DNA from: Gelatoporia subvermispora B
Taxonomy: Eukaryota > Basidiomycota > Agaricomycetes > Polyporales > Gelatoporiaceae
Direction of reading: 5' to 3'
Assembly (NCBI GenBank): GCA_000320605.2
Contig: KB445797.1
Coordinates: 866,474 to 930,473 of the forward strand
DNA: 64,000 bases
Shown: in pieces, positions 47,567 through 57,694 of the stretch
Layout: the number at the start of each line of letters is the position of its first letter
Position numbering within the stretch: position 1 is the stretch's first letter
Position numbers and translations under genes: made by a program
The notes under the pieces: generated by a model
Databases searched by the model: none
The model's input: only the letters and a program-made list of their open reading frames with translations
Told to the model about the DNA's origin: nothing

Positions 47567-48570
47567 CTACTTGCCGTTGGTCTTCTTCTTGGCCTTTTCC
47601 TTTTCTTTCTTGGCTTTCTCCTTCTCGGCCTCGACCTTGGCGATCTCGTGTGCGCGGTCGTTGAGCCCGAGGCGGTTGCGCGCGATCTGTGGAATGAGCG
47701 GACGGGCGTTTTGTGAGGCAGTGCGGGTGACAACACGAGTGCGAAGGGAGACGGACCTCGAAGGCGTAGAACTAAGGGTCGGGTAAGGTTAGCGTTAGGA
47801 CTCAGCGAGCGATGTGGGTGACGGGGTACGGCATACCTGTATCCGCGTCACTGGCGCGTTGACAAATGACATCAGGCACGTTTCCCGAGCTAAAGTCCTG
47901 CGCGCTCACCGAAGATCGTGTTCCGCTCGCCGTACTCATCGCGCGCGTCCGTGCGGATGAGCGATCCGAAGTTGTAGTCCTTGATTTTATCCTCATAGCT
48001 GTTCTCGCGTCAGTCGCAGTCAAAGAGCAGCGCGGAGGCGGGGACGCACGCCTGGATGAACTTGCGCCAGCGCTCCTTGCCGTCCTGGCTCTTCATCCAC
48101 TCCTCGTCGAGCACGGTGAGCTTCTCGTACGGCTCCTGCGCGAGCTCGGGGAATGCGCTCATGGTGTGCTCGTAGATCTCGTCGTCGATCCTGCGGCGGG
48201 CGCGTCAGGCGTCATCTCACGGTGCGAGGACCGCGATGGGCAGCTTACTTCGTCAGGCGCAGGTCGCGCGGGTTCACCTTCTCGAGGAGGTTCCAGTATG
48301 TCTGAGAGCGTGGTGTGTGTCAACGGAAGAATGTGTGGGAGTGGCGAGGCCGGCATACCTGCGCCTGCTCGACGGCCTTGACGGCGAACCTGCGCGTCGT
48401 GGTCAGTCCTCAGGGCCGCACACGATCCTCTGCAAGCCCGGAGGAGCAGCACTCACTGCTTCTCAATCTACACCAGTCCAGTCAGCAACACACAGTACAT
48501 GCTACAGCCTCGCACGCCAGCGCACCTCAACGAGGTTCTGTGCGTTGTTCGGATCGAACTTGGTCGTCAT
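47567..48570 (-). CDS. pbdc1: PBDC1 family protein (eEF1A folding chaperone homologue)
   Basis: Orthologue of human PBDC1 and yeast Ypl225w, a small cytosolic protein reported to act as a dedicated chaperone for nascent eEF1A. The start MTTKFDPNNAQNLVEIEKQF is assembled from a 45-nt exon (48570-48526), an 11-nt micro-exon (48467-48457) and the next exon. Then follow VKAVEQAQTYWNLLEKVNPRDL, LTKIDDEIYEHTMSAFPEL, WMKSQDGKERWRKFI, YEDKIKDYNFGSLIRTDARDEYGERNTIFVTRIQFYAFEIARNRLGLND split over several exons, and a Lys-rich end (KAKKKTNGK, TAG at 47567). The charged tail is typical. It lies tail to tail with the SDR gene, 257 bp apart. Confidence 0.9.
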
Positions 48571-48942
48571 CGTGCGCGGAGGTGTTGTGTAGGGAGCGAA
48601 GGAAGAGAGTGGGGGTGATGTGCTGGCAAGAAACAAGAATAGTGGTACTTAAATAACGGCGGCGGGCCCTGGGGAGAAACCGCTCGGCGTAGGTGGTTGG
48701 CACGTTGGAACTCGCTGCCGGGACACTCGAGAGCCATATGATCTCCGGGCCTGCCAGCCACGTGGGCCATCCCCCGGTGTGTTCCCGTCGCGCCGCGGCG
48801 CCTCGAAACAAGCTTTGGGCAGGCACGCACCGGCAATGCGGAAGCTACGTCTCTACGACTACAGATATTAATCATTACAGTGCGCAGTGTACAGACAGTG
48901 TAATCAATCCTCGTGGAGCCAATACAGCGTGGAGTGCTCAGG
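48571..48942. other. Spacer upstream of pbdc1
   Basis: 372 bp between the pbdc1 start and the stop of the SANT-domain gene, both on the minus strand. It must hold the pbdc1 promoter. No open frame with support, no repeat. Confidence 0.5.
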
Positions 48943-50354
48943 CTATGTCCCCACGTCGAGTCCAAACTTCTTCAGCTTTTCGTAATACTTTTGTACGCGA
49001 CTGGCGACCTGGCGTGCAGTCCGACGACCATTCATCGCTTTAGAGATCTTCGACCATCTATACGAGCAAGATCAGCATAAACAGCCAGCGATGGAAGGTA
49101 TTGAGGATCCTCACCGGTTCTTCTCTCCTTCGGGTATCTCTTCCAAAAGGCGCTCTAGAAGGTGTTGTTCTTCTACAGACCACGCTTGTTTGTAGGTTTC
49201 GGATTTGGGTTTGCCCTTCTCTTTGCCCTTCTTGCCCGGAGGAAGGAACGACTCGTCGGCTGGCGACGCGTCCTTCTCCATCTCCATCGGCTCTTCTTTT
49301 GCCTTGCCCTTGCCTACGGCTTTCGGAAGCTCCTTAGCGCGACTTGCACCAGCAGAAACAACATGTGCACGCCCAGAACTTTTCTTCGAGGCCCGACGCT
49401 CGCGTGTCGGTGCCTTAAAAGCAACAGCTTGGGCTTTCAGCGCAGGAAGACCCGACACCGCCGACGCAGGCGATGCAACCGACGTCGGGGGCGTGTCCAC
49501 ATCCATATGCATCGCCTCCGAGCCCGATTCGAGCGTGGACCGCTCCTCTTGCTTCCCGTCGAACGAGATGTCCACCTCCGCGCTCTCGTCCTCGACGTCC
49601 TGCCGGATGAACACGCCCTCGGCCGCGCGTGGGCGGCGCAGGCCAGAGAATACCGGCGCTGCATCCCCCGTATCGATGCGCCGCTTCTTCAGCTCGCGGA
49701 TCTTCTCACGCTCGTATGCGCGGCGCAGCTCCTCGGGGTCCGGCGGCTCCGGCTCGTCGTCGTCAGAGAACATAAGGTCGGGAGGGAGCGTGAAGGAGGA
49801 GAGGACGGGCTCGACGAGTGTGGTGCGGGCATGCCGGACGAGAACTTGGAGCTCGGATGGCTCGGATCGTTGCAGTTTGGATGGTTCATTTCGTTGGGTG
49901 CAGTGGGCCCGCGCCTTAGCGGCAAGGTCCTTGAACGGGAGTGGGTCTGACAACAACATGAGCACAGGATCGTAAAGAGGGTATCTTTACGTACCATATC
50001 CCTTGAAGACAGACCAGTCCAAGTCCTTCGGCATGGGTGCGACGAGGTCATCTTGGTCGTACGAACTTAGGGAGAGGTCTTGCAGCTGTAGATCGAGTAT
50101 CATTAGTTCAGTTGACACAGGAAATATCCAATCTGCGTACCTGCGGTATGATAACAGCTGAATCAACTTCAGGGGTACTCGCAATCTCTTCACGCAACTC
50201 TCTCAATCGTCCTAGGTCAGCCTGCGTTTGCGCAAGCAGTGCTCTCTGCGACTCGATGAACGTCGACAGCGCCCCAAGTCTAGAAGAGGTTCATCAGCAC
50301 ATTTTTTTCGTAAACAATCATGCCAGCATACGTTTTGGCGCGTTTCTCGTCCAT
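48943..50354 (-). CDS. Nuclear SANT/Myb-domain protein, ZZZ3-like C-terminus
   Basis: Five exons (50354-50332, 50279-50141, 50085-49995, 49946-49115, 49057-48943) give 399 residues. A coiled N-terminal region (SQRALLAQTQADLGRLRELREEI) and an acidic, then Lys/Ser-rich middle lead to a C-terminal SANT domain. That domain has three spaced helices, WSVEEQHLLERLLEEIP, NRWSKISKAMNGR and TARQVASRVQKYYEKLKKFGL. The RRTARQVASRVQKYF-like third helix is the signature of ZZZ3-type Myb domains, found in ATAC-like acetyltransferase and transcription complexes; no ZZ zinc finger is present here. Nuclear location is suggested by KKSSGR and KGKGKAK-like basic runs. The function in chromatin is inferred. Confidence 0.8.
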
Positions 50355-50763
50355 TGATGAGGATCCGACATTGACAGGACAGCGGCGAATGGGAAGAGGA
50401 TTGCAGGAGACAGCGGCGACTGGGAGATTTGCCACAGCCGGCGCCTTCGACCCTGGGCAAGTTTGTGTTGCCGTTTTGGGACAGACTGGGAGGGCGCCTG
50501 GACGGGCAGCCTCCACTAGCCGACCCCGCCTGGCTTCGACGGCGATACTCGACGTTTGCGCTCCGTTCTCTCCCAGACGCGTTCCCTATATATTGCGACG
50601 TACAGAACAGCACATATAACACGGTACATGAAATAAATTACGAGCAATACAACAGCATTGCGCTACACCGTCCAACTCCGAAAATTTGCTGATTCTACAG
50701 GAACGACCGAGGTCGTGAACAGACGGCATTCTCCACCAAGGACTGTGCGCGGGCTTTGCGCTG
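50355..50763. other. Spacer between the SANT gene and the first NACHT gene
   Basis: 409 bp containing the promoter of the SANT-domain gene and the 3' end of the NACHT gene. Nothing else is recognised. Confidence 0.5.
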
Positions 50764-53595
50764 TTACCGGATCGGCCGTCTTTCTTTCGTGGTGGTTATC
50801 CAGCTCTGTATTTGCTTCTTGTCCCACGCAGGTAGGGATTCCGGTGACGTTGTGACAATAACAGCCAGTTCTCTGCGCCTTCTATTGATAGTGGTTAGGA
50901 GTAGCATCGCAAGCTCCTTTGTGCCATTGGTCTGATGAGACGGGTACATGAGCAAATCAGCATCAATAGTGATTTTAAAGTTTACCTGGCACCAATCTCG
51001 CACCCTTGTAATTTCCTCCAGGGCTAGGACTGGTCCGAATGGATCACGCATGTATGGCGATTTGTCCGCGAGCCAGTCATTGAGATGCGACTCTGTGAAC
51101 GCTCGAAGAGAGTCACCGAGCTCTTCCGTATAGCATGCCTGATGCAGGCGGGATGTCCAGTGCTTATTTGCATATTCCCACATCCATTGCAAGCTCTGGT
51201 CTTCACCAACCGTGGTCAATGCGGTATTGGAGTAGCCCCGTGCTAGGAAGTTCATCAATGAGCTTGCGACGAGAGCATGCCCCTCCGGCGCCTCGACGAG
51301 GAAGATCTGATCACGAGTACGGGTTTTGTCGGTAAGAAATTGGGGGAAGCTTGCGTGATACGGCTTCATCTTCGTCGATGGCTCAATCTGCTCATGCACA
51401 ACCAGAACAGACCGGAGGCGCTCGATGAAATCCATCGTAACATGCGTCGGGATCCCGACATACTGTAAATCTTCCGCCGACCACCAACGACTGGAGTAAT
51501 TGTCGAGGACCAACCAGACAAGAACCCGATGTACCTGGTTCATGCGTTCAGGGTCCTCCCGAAATTCGCCAAAAGCGTTGTCCATGATCGCGATGTATAG
51601 CAGGTCGAGTTTCTGATATAGTTGTGCGGACCCCATGGAGCCTTGGGAAGATAGAAGTTTGTCGTAGACGGCGACCGCATAATGTCTGTCGTGAATCAGA
51701 AAACGAACCACAGTGCTTGCGTATATGAAGAGACCGTCGGCGAGACGCATCAGCCCATCCACTGCATCAGGTCGCAGTTCAAGTAGGGGGAATCTGCCCA
51801 GGGCTGCACATTTCCTGAATTGTGCGTCGATGAACAAGCGTATGTCGCTGTCGATTTCGGGCTCTTTTTGCAGGTCTCGATATTTGATGGCGTCCTGATG
51901 CTCGAAGGAATGGAGCGCGTCCATGATATAGGTCTCTGGGCGGGTAGAGATGAGGATGCGGAGGTAGGGAATTTTGCGAGCCACCTGACATAGGAACCGT
52001 AGCATGCTCTGTACAGCATGTTTCGGACTGTGCAAGCATTCGTCCACACCGTCGACGACGAGAAGCATAGGCGTCTGAAGAGATGATAGTCGCGCAAGAG
52101 GACCGGTCACTAGCTCCTCGACTTGGTGATCCATCGTCTGCGCCAAGCCACTCCGTAGGTGACTCTTCGCGGCTTCAGCAATAAGCAAAAACGGTTCGTC
52201 CCGAGCACACGCAATCTGATATGCAAGTGTCGGAAAGACAGTATATGCGTCGCTGCACTCCTTTGAGCCGCGTACGAAGAAGAAAGATGCACCAAGGATG
52301 GTGTAGGCGAGATGTCGACAAAGGGCATGAGCGACGCTGGACTTGCCCATGCCAGCTGTTCCATAGAGCACGTAGACGCGCTGACGCACACTACCATTCT
52401 CAGCCCATTCCACTAGGTCGCGTAGAATCTGTTTGCGAGTGCCTGGCTGCAAATTGGCCTTCTCTTCTGTCAAATAGGATTTGTAGGATGCGTTGACCGG
52501 TCTAAGCTGCTCCAAGGCAGTGAATGCAGCTGTGTAAGTGTGGCGCCCGTTAGTCTTTCGGCACAGAACCAACGGTAGGAAACAATTACATTCGTTCTGA
52601 GCATTGCGCTGGAGGTTTTCGCGTTCGAAGCGTTCATGCTGCTCACGCTCTTTCCTTTCACCTTCAAGGCGTTTCCTGTCTTGTTCCTGTCGCCGCCTGT
52701 CCTGTTCCGTGCGTTCGTGGTAGTTCCGCTGTTCAGCTTCCAGACGCTGAAGGTACATCACTGTCGGTACATTGGGCCACCAAGCAGATGGAGAGGATTT
52801 ACTTCCAATATGACCGTCGTATCGCGCGCCTGTTCCAAGTTCTTCAAGAGCAACTGTTGAATAGTGATTCCGCCTTGGATCTGGGACACGCTCAGAGAAA
52901 ACAATTGTGCGCAGTAATTAAACTCTACCTTGAAACGCTCAGTAGCTTCGTTGAGCTTCTGACGAATGCGTTTGATATTGTCTGCGCCAACCTTGGCATG
53001 CCAGAATGCAGATAAAACATTGCTATGTTTGAGTGTACCAGTGAGGTCCAACAGCAACTCGAGCACACTGATTTCGATTAAATTCCAAATCTGGCGCTAC
53101 AGAACTAATACCTACCCGACAAGTTCAAGGATCCTGCTTTCTAGCATGGCTGCTTCAGGCGAGTTATTCGGAGTCTTCCGACGCTCATCAGAGCCTAGAG
53201 CAGTCCAGCTAGACGATGTATCCTTGATGTTCGTGCCCAACATCTCCACTAGTGCGCTGATACTTTCGATCACATCTTCCTTATCTTGACTGTTTGCACG
53301 AGTTTCCTGAGCGAAGACGATTTACAAGCTGAGCGTAACACCGTAGATGGTGATTACTGACGGCGATTCTATCCAGAAGCACCTTCGCCACAGTCAAAGC
53401 CTGACTCAGGCCTTGCACAGACGCCGCAGAGAGTAGTCCATCGCTAGCTTCCAGAAGACCCTGAGCGTTGGAGATGATAGCGTCCAAATGGTCACCCCGT
53501 CGACTTGGACGAGATTTTGGTAAAGAGGTCGAAGAGCTCTGGGCGCTCGATGTGGCATCATGGAGAGATTGTGAGATACGAAATTGTCGTTTCAT
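50764..53595 (-). CDS. NACHT NTPase (fungal NLR-like), copy 1
   Basis: A STAND-type NTPase related to fungal NOD-like receptors. Exons 53595-53362, 53306-53116, 53067-52803 and 52746-50764 join in frame; a further in-frame 48-nt intron (GTAGAG to TCCCAG) probably interrupts the third. The N-terminal region is helical (LLEASDGLLSAASVQGLSQALT) and may be a four-helix, HeLo/MLKL-like bundle. A highly charged coiled coil of Glu, Arg and Gln follows. The NACHT core has Walker A GTAGMGKSS, FFFVRGSKECSD, Walker B LLVVDGVDE, RILISTRPETYI, and then GLFIYASTVVRFL winged-helix-like segments. The protein ends after about 350 residues beyond the core, with no WD40, ankyrin or TPR repeats. It probably signals in allorecognition, cell death or innate immunity, by analogy with the class. 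Confidence 0.85.
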
Positions 53596-54340
53596 ATTCT
53601 AGACATTCCCTGCCTTTCCTCGCGTAGGCTGCAGTTATGTTGGTGAGCAGGGAGTCTCAGAATCGATATGGGCCCACAAAGTGGAACTGCAGAATTATGA
53701 GTGGTGGAGTGAGCCCAAGCCAGGCACGTCGGAGATGAGACGACCACGAGGAGCCACGAGGACGGCTGTGAAGCAAGCCAATGATCAGACCTTCAGAGCC
53801 GAGACCTCGGCAATGCTCCGGCATTCAGGCGCTCGCTTCGAAGTCAAACCGGAAGTGACTGCGAGAGCTACAATGAAGATTTCCCAGGCCTAACGACTTT
53901 GTCTCGAGATCGCGGATACAAGCAGCACAAATGTATTCGATCTGTATCCTCGAATTAAAGCCGGGCCGCAAGCACCATATATAGGCTCGTGCTGACCGTC
54001 AGTTCAAACCTTAATTCAGATTGCCATAGACATTTGTAGATCATATCTTGTGCATGGAACGGTTTTCGACCACGCGATGATCGTCTGTCGCTACCTGTTC
54101 AGGTCGAACTGTATCATAGAAAGCAAAGAAGCCCGATACATATCACTATACGAGAATCACCCTCCCTCCCGACCAATGCCTTATATGCTCGTGTGCTGCA
54201 CCATATATATCGTGATTTGTCGTTATTATTCATCACAGCGAAGTTTCAACGTTCCAGTCGGGGCCCCCCGCTTGGAGGATCTTATCTATAAGAGTGGTCG
54301 TAGTGTCATCCGGGCAATTATTCTGTTAGCAAGCAAGTCG
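53596..54340. other. Spacer between NACHT copies 1 and 2
   Basis: About 745 bp with no supported gene. A 70-codon frame at 53681-53893 (+) lacks recognisable content. Confidence 0.5.
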
Positions 54341-56850
54341 TCAGACTTCTATTCGAAGAATAGATAGGATAGTTGCCCGCACCGTGCACCAATCGAGGAC
54401 GCTAGTAAGTTCGCCAAGCTTCTGGGACACTCCATAGCCATATAAGGGGTCATCACAGCGAAAGGAATCCGGCAAGCATGCTTCAGCGAAGGTGCAGAGG
54501 CATTCATCGAGTTTCACTGTGTGAAGAGCACGAGTGTGGAAGGACCAGTAGCAGTTCCCGTGATCAAGCATCCATTTCGATGCAATGTCTCCTGGCTCCT
54601 CCCAATCTTCATCGTCTAGCTGACGGTGAGGAATTTCCGGGAGTATTCTGCTCAGGTCGTGCTGAGTCATGAGGCACAGCAAGGAAACGGCAAGTAGAGT
54701 GTGTCTCAGCGCTCGGTCAATATTTAATTCGGAGTCGTGGTGACGACTATCGTCGAGAAGGAACTGTAGAAAAAATGTATGATACGTTGTCACAGATGTA
54801 CCCACGGCAATATTCTCCCCGACGATTAGAACCGATCGAAGGTGCTCGATAATTACTCGTGGCATTTGTCGGGACACCCATATATTTCAGTCTCCGTGGA
54901 GTTACCGGGTGATGTCTGAGAGCCAACTAAGTGAGCACGCTGCTGACGTGACTCATGTGGACAACACCATGCTCAAAATCGTGGAAGGCATTTTGGAGGA
55001 TGGTGCTATACAGTATGTCGAGCTTGTGGTAAAGCGTTGGAGGACCCAGAGATCCCTGAGAACTTAGTAGGCTATCAAAGATCTCCACCGCGAAATTCTG
55101 TGCCCGACGAGATACTGAAGGATAGTACTCGCATATCCAAAGAGGCCATTTGCGAGCTCCGTCAGTTGTCAAACGGCTCCTAGTCGTTCCACCAGTAGTG
55201 TGAACCTTCCACTGCCGACAGCCTTCTGGAACTCGGCGTCGATATACAACTCTAGATCTCTGTTCATTACCTCAGGAGCTACTTTTTGCATGTCTCGATA
55301 GTCGATAAGGGAAGAGTAATCGCTTGATTTTAACGATCCCATTATATAGTTCTCGGGGCGGGTCGCGATGAGAATGCGAAGGCGGGGAATGTGGTGAGCA
55401 AGGAGGCAGAGCCATTGTAGCATGTCTGCTATAACACCCTCTGGGGAATCAGAACATTCGTCTATGCAAACAAAGACGACTGGACCAGAGCCCCTCGCTG
55501 TCTTGGATAAGGGCGTAAGGACCAATTCTTCGAACTGATGCGCCATTCCTTGCGAGTCACCGTGAGGTAAGTGTGTCCTGATGGAATCGATTATGCGAGA
55601 GACGAGTTCTATCTTCAAATGTGTGACTTGGTTCGCCATAGTGGGATATACGAGATGGGGGTCGTTACATTCAGCGGAGGCGCGTTGAAAGGAAAAAGAC
55701 TCTCCGAGATATTCAGGTGCGAGATTCTCGCAAACGGCACGTAACATTGCAGACTTAACATTTCCAGCAGATCCATGGATGACATGTATGCAACTCTGGG
55801 GATCGGTGTTCCTTGCCCATGATGCCACTTCTTGGAGAATTTGCTCGCGCGTTCCAGGTTGCAACGTTACCTGCTCCTCAACGTAAAGAACTTCATACGA
55901 GGCATCCTCGCAGCGTCGAAGTTCTTTCAGGACCTCTTCGTTGTCTGAGAGAAAATAAGATTGATCAGTATTGACAGGTTCATTGAGGCATGTGAGCATA
56001 CCTCCGAGGCGACGATAATGGCTTTCTTGTCGAGAAATGCAAAATCAACTGTATGACGTGGGTAGATACTTAGAGAATGTAGAATTCACCAGCAGGTTAC
56101 CGTGGAAATCTCTTAGAATTGTTACGATTGCAATACCACCTTGAAGCTTTGGGTGATGTTAACCAAGTCTCGTATATTAGGCAGATCATAATCTACTTGT
56201 CTTGAAGTTCCTCATTGCCTCATCAACCTCGGTTTTGATTTGCCTCAGGAGTGCAGCATCCTGCTCCGCATATACCATCCATATCCCACAATTGTTACCG
56301 TGGAAGCGCTGACGATAGCCCTCGAACGTTCTCCAGGACCCTGCAGAAGGATGTAACGACTGTGTATGATCAGAATGGCGTGTCCTACCTTAGAAATCTG
56401 CTTATTCGAAGCTGCGACACACCTGACCCACTGATCACCGAACGAGATCCGGGGTCCAGACGTGACAGCTGATCCTTCGTATTCTTCAAATTGAACCCTA
56501 GTATCTATCTGAGGGTCTGAGTACTTTCTTAAGTATCTCGCATCTCTTGTATGTTTGTCCTCGAATTCTATCAATTATGAGAAAAAAAGGTACAAACTCG
56601 AGAGACGGAGCTCATCTGCCTGTATCCTGCTGATCAACGACTAAAAATCAACAACGCTCCTGATAAACCAGGCAGCAATCCATCTGGCATCGCTCCTTCC
56701 GTCGAACTGACAATGGCCTTCGGCCCAGATAGCAAAGCGTCTATTTGCTGATCATCCAACGATTGTTGAGGCAATACACGAAGGAACGAGAAAACTCTCT
56801 GAAATGCGCTATAAGATATGGACACCAAACTAGACGAATGTCTAGATGCG
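54341..56850 (-). pseudogene. NACHT NTPase copy 2, disrupted
   Basis: Homologous along its length to copies 1 and 3 but broken. The NACHT part (55999-55169) keeps QPGTREQILQEVASWAR, but its Walker A reads GSAGNVKSA, having lost the second glycine of the GxGK core. Its Walker B reads VVFVCIDEC. The frame then meets a TGA after RLGAV, although homology continues (QLTELANGLFGYASTIL), shifts frame before NFAVEIFDSLLSSQGSLGP, stops again after SSVLT, and resumes as EHLRSVLIVGENI to 54341. N-terminal remnants (LQGGIAIVTILRDFHGNLL; GAMPDGLLPGLSGALLIF) lie at about 56.1 and 56.7 kb. The coiled coil found in the other copies is missing. Confidence 0.8.
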
Positions 56851-57694
56851 TACGATCCTTCGAGATAGCCTGAGAGGACGTTGCGCTATTTTCTGACGTT
56901 CCCGCGATTGACGCCATGACAAGTCTAGCTGAAAGCTGTAGAGAACGAGATCGAAATTGCCTCTGGAGAGGTAGGCTGTAGTTCGTTTTACGCGGTAGAG
57001 AGTTTAGAGGCAGATGTCTGTTCAAACCTAGGTCAACGTTGGCCGCACCAAGCACAGCGGTCATATAACGCCAAATGACACTGCACGTTGATCGCATGGG
57101 CGTCCTGTGCCTTGCCCTTTCCTAGAGATAGCAATAGCGCCGTTGCGATGAGTGTCCTTTCGGAATGATGACTAACGGTATAGCTGTTTGGGTCTGAACG
57201 ACAGCGCTCCCGGGTTCAAATCTTGGCAAGCAGTCCAAATAATACGGCAGTACAAAAGAGATCTATTCCAGACTACCAGATCTTACACCGTGGGGCTGAA
57301 ACTATATTAGCGAAGAAAGGGCTGAAGCCCTCAGGGTCAATTTCTGCTCAGAGGAATTGATCGCTCAGTCGCTGCACGAGCACTTTTATACCCCCGATGC
57401 TGAGCGTGCAATTATGCGCTGGCCCATGGCAGGCGATCAATGACATTACATCCCCCAATTTCGCTGTGGAGGTGCAGCTCGACGATACAGCCACTAAAGC
57501 ACCGCGCCATCGTTCAAGGTTCTAGTTCTGAGTTTCCCTCTACCTCTGGAACGTAACCCGATTCGTTCCAACTCATGACGCGCTCTACGTCATTTCCACT
57601 GAACTCCTGTGGAGAGCGCGATACGTTGAGAATCAGCCCACGGACTCTTTTGTTAATTTGTCGTTTGAGCTGCTTGACTATCCGCTTGTTGCAG
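56851..57694. other. Spacer between NACHT copies 2 and 3
   Basis: About 840 bp without a supported gene. The minus-strand frame reaching up to 57097 has no recognised content. A B-box-like GGTTCAAATCT occurs near 57213 but no tRNA can be folded around it. Confidence 0.5.

Noticed and set aside
57184..57236. Possible tRNA: CCGGGTTCAAATCTTGG T-arm and complementary CTGTTTG/CAAGCAG ends
   Set aside because: Only 18 nt lie between the 5' acceptor-like strand and the T-arm, too short for D and anticodon arms. No A-box is present.
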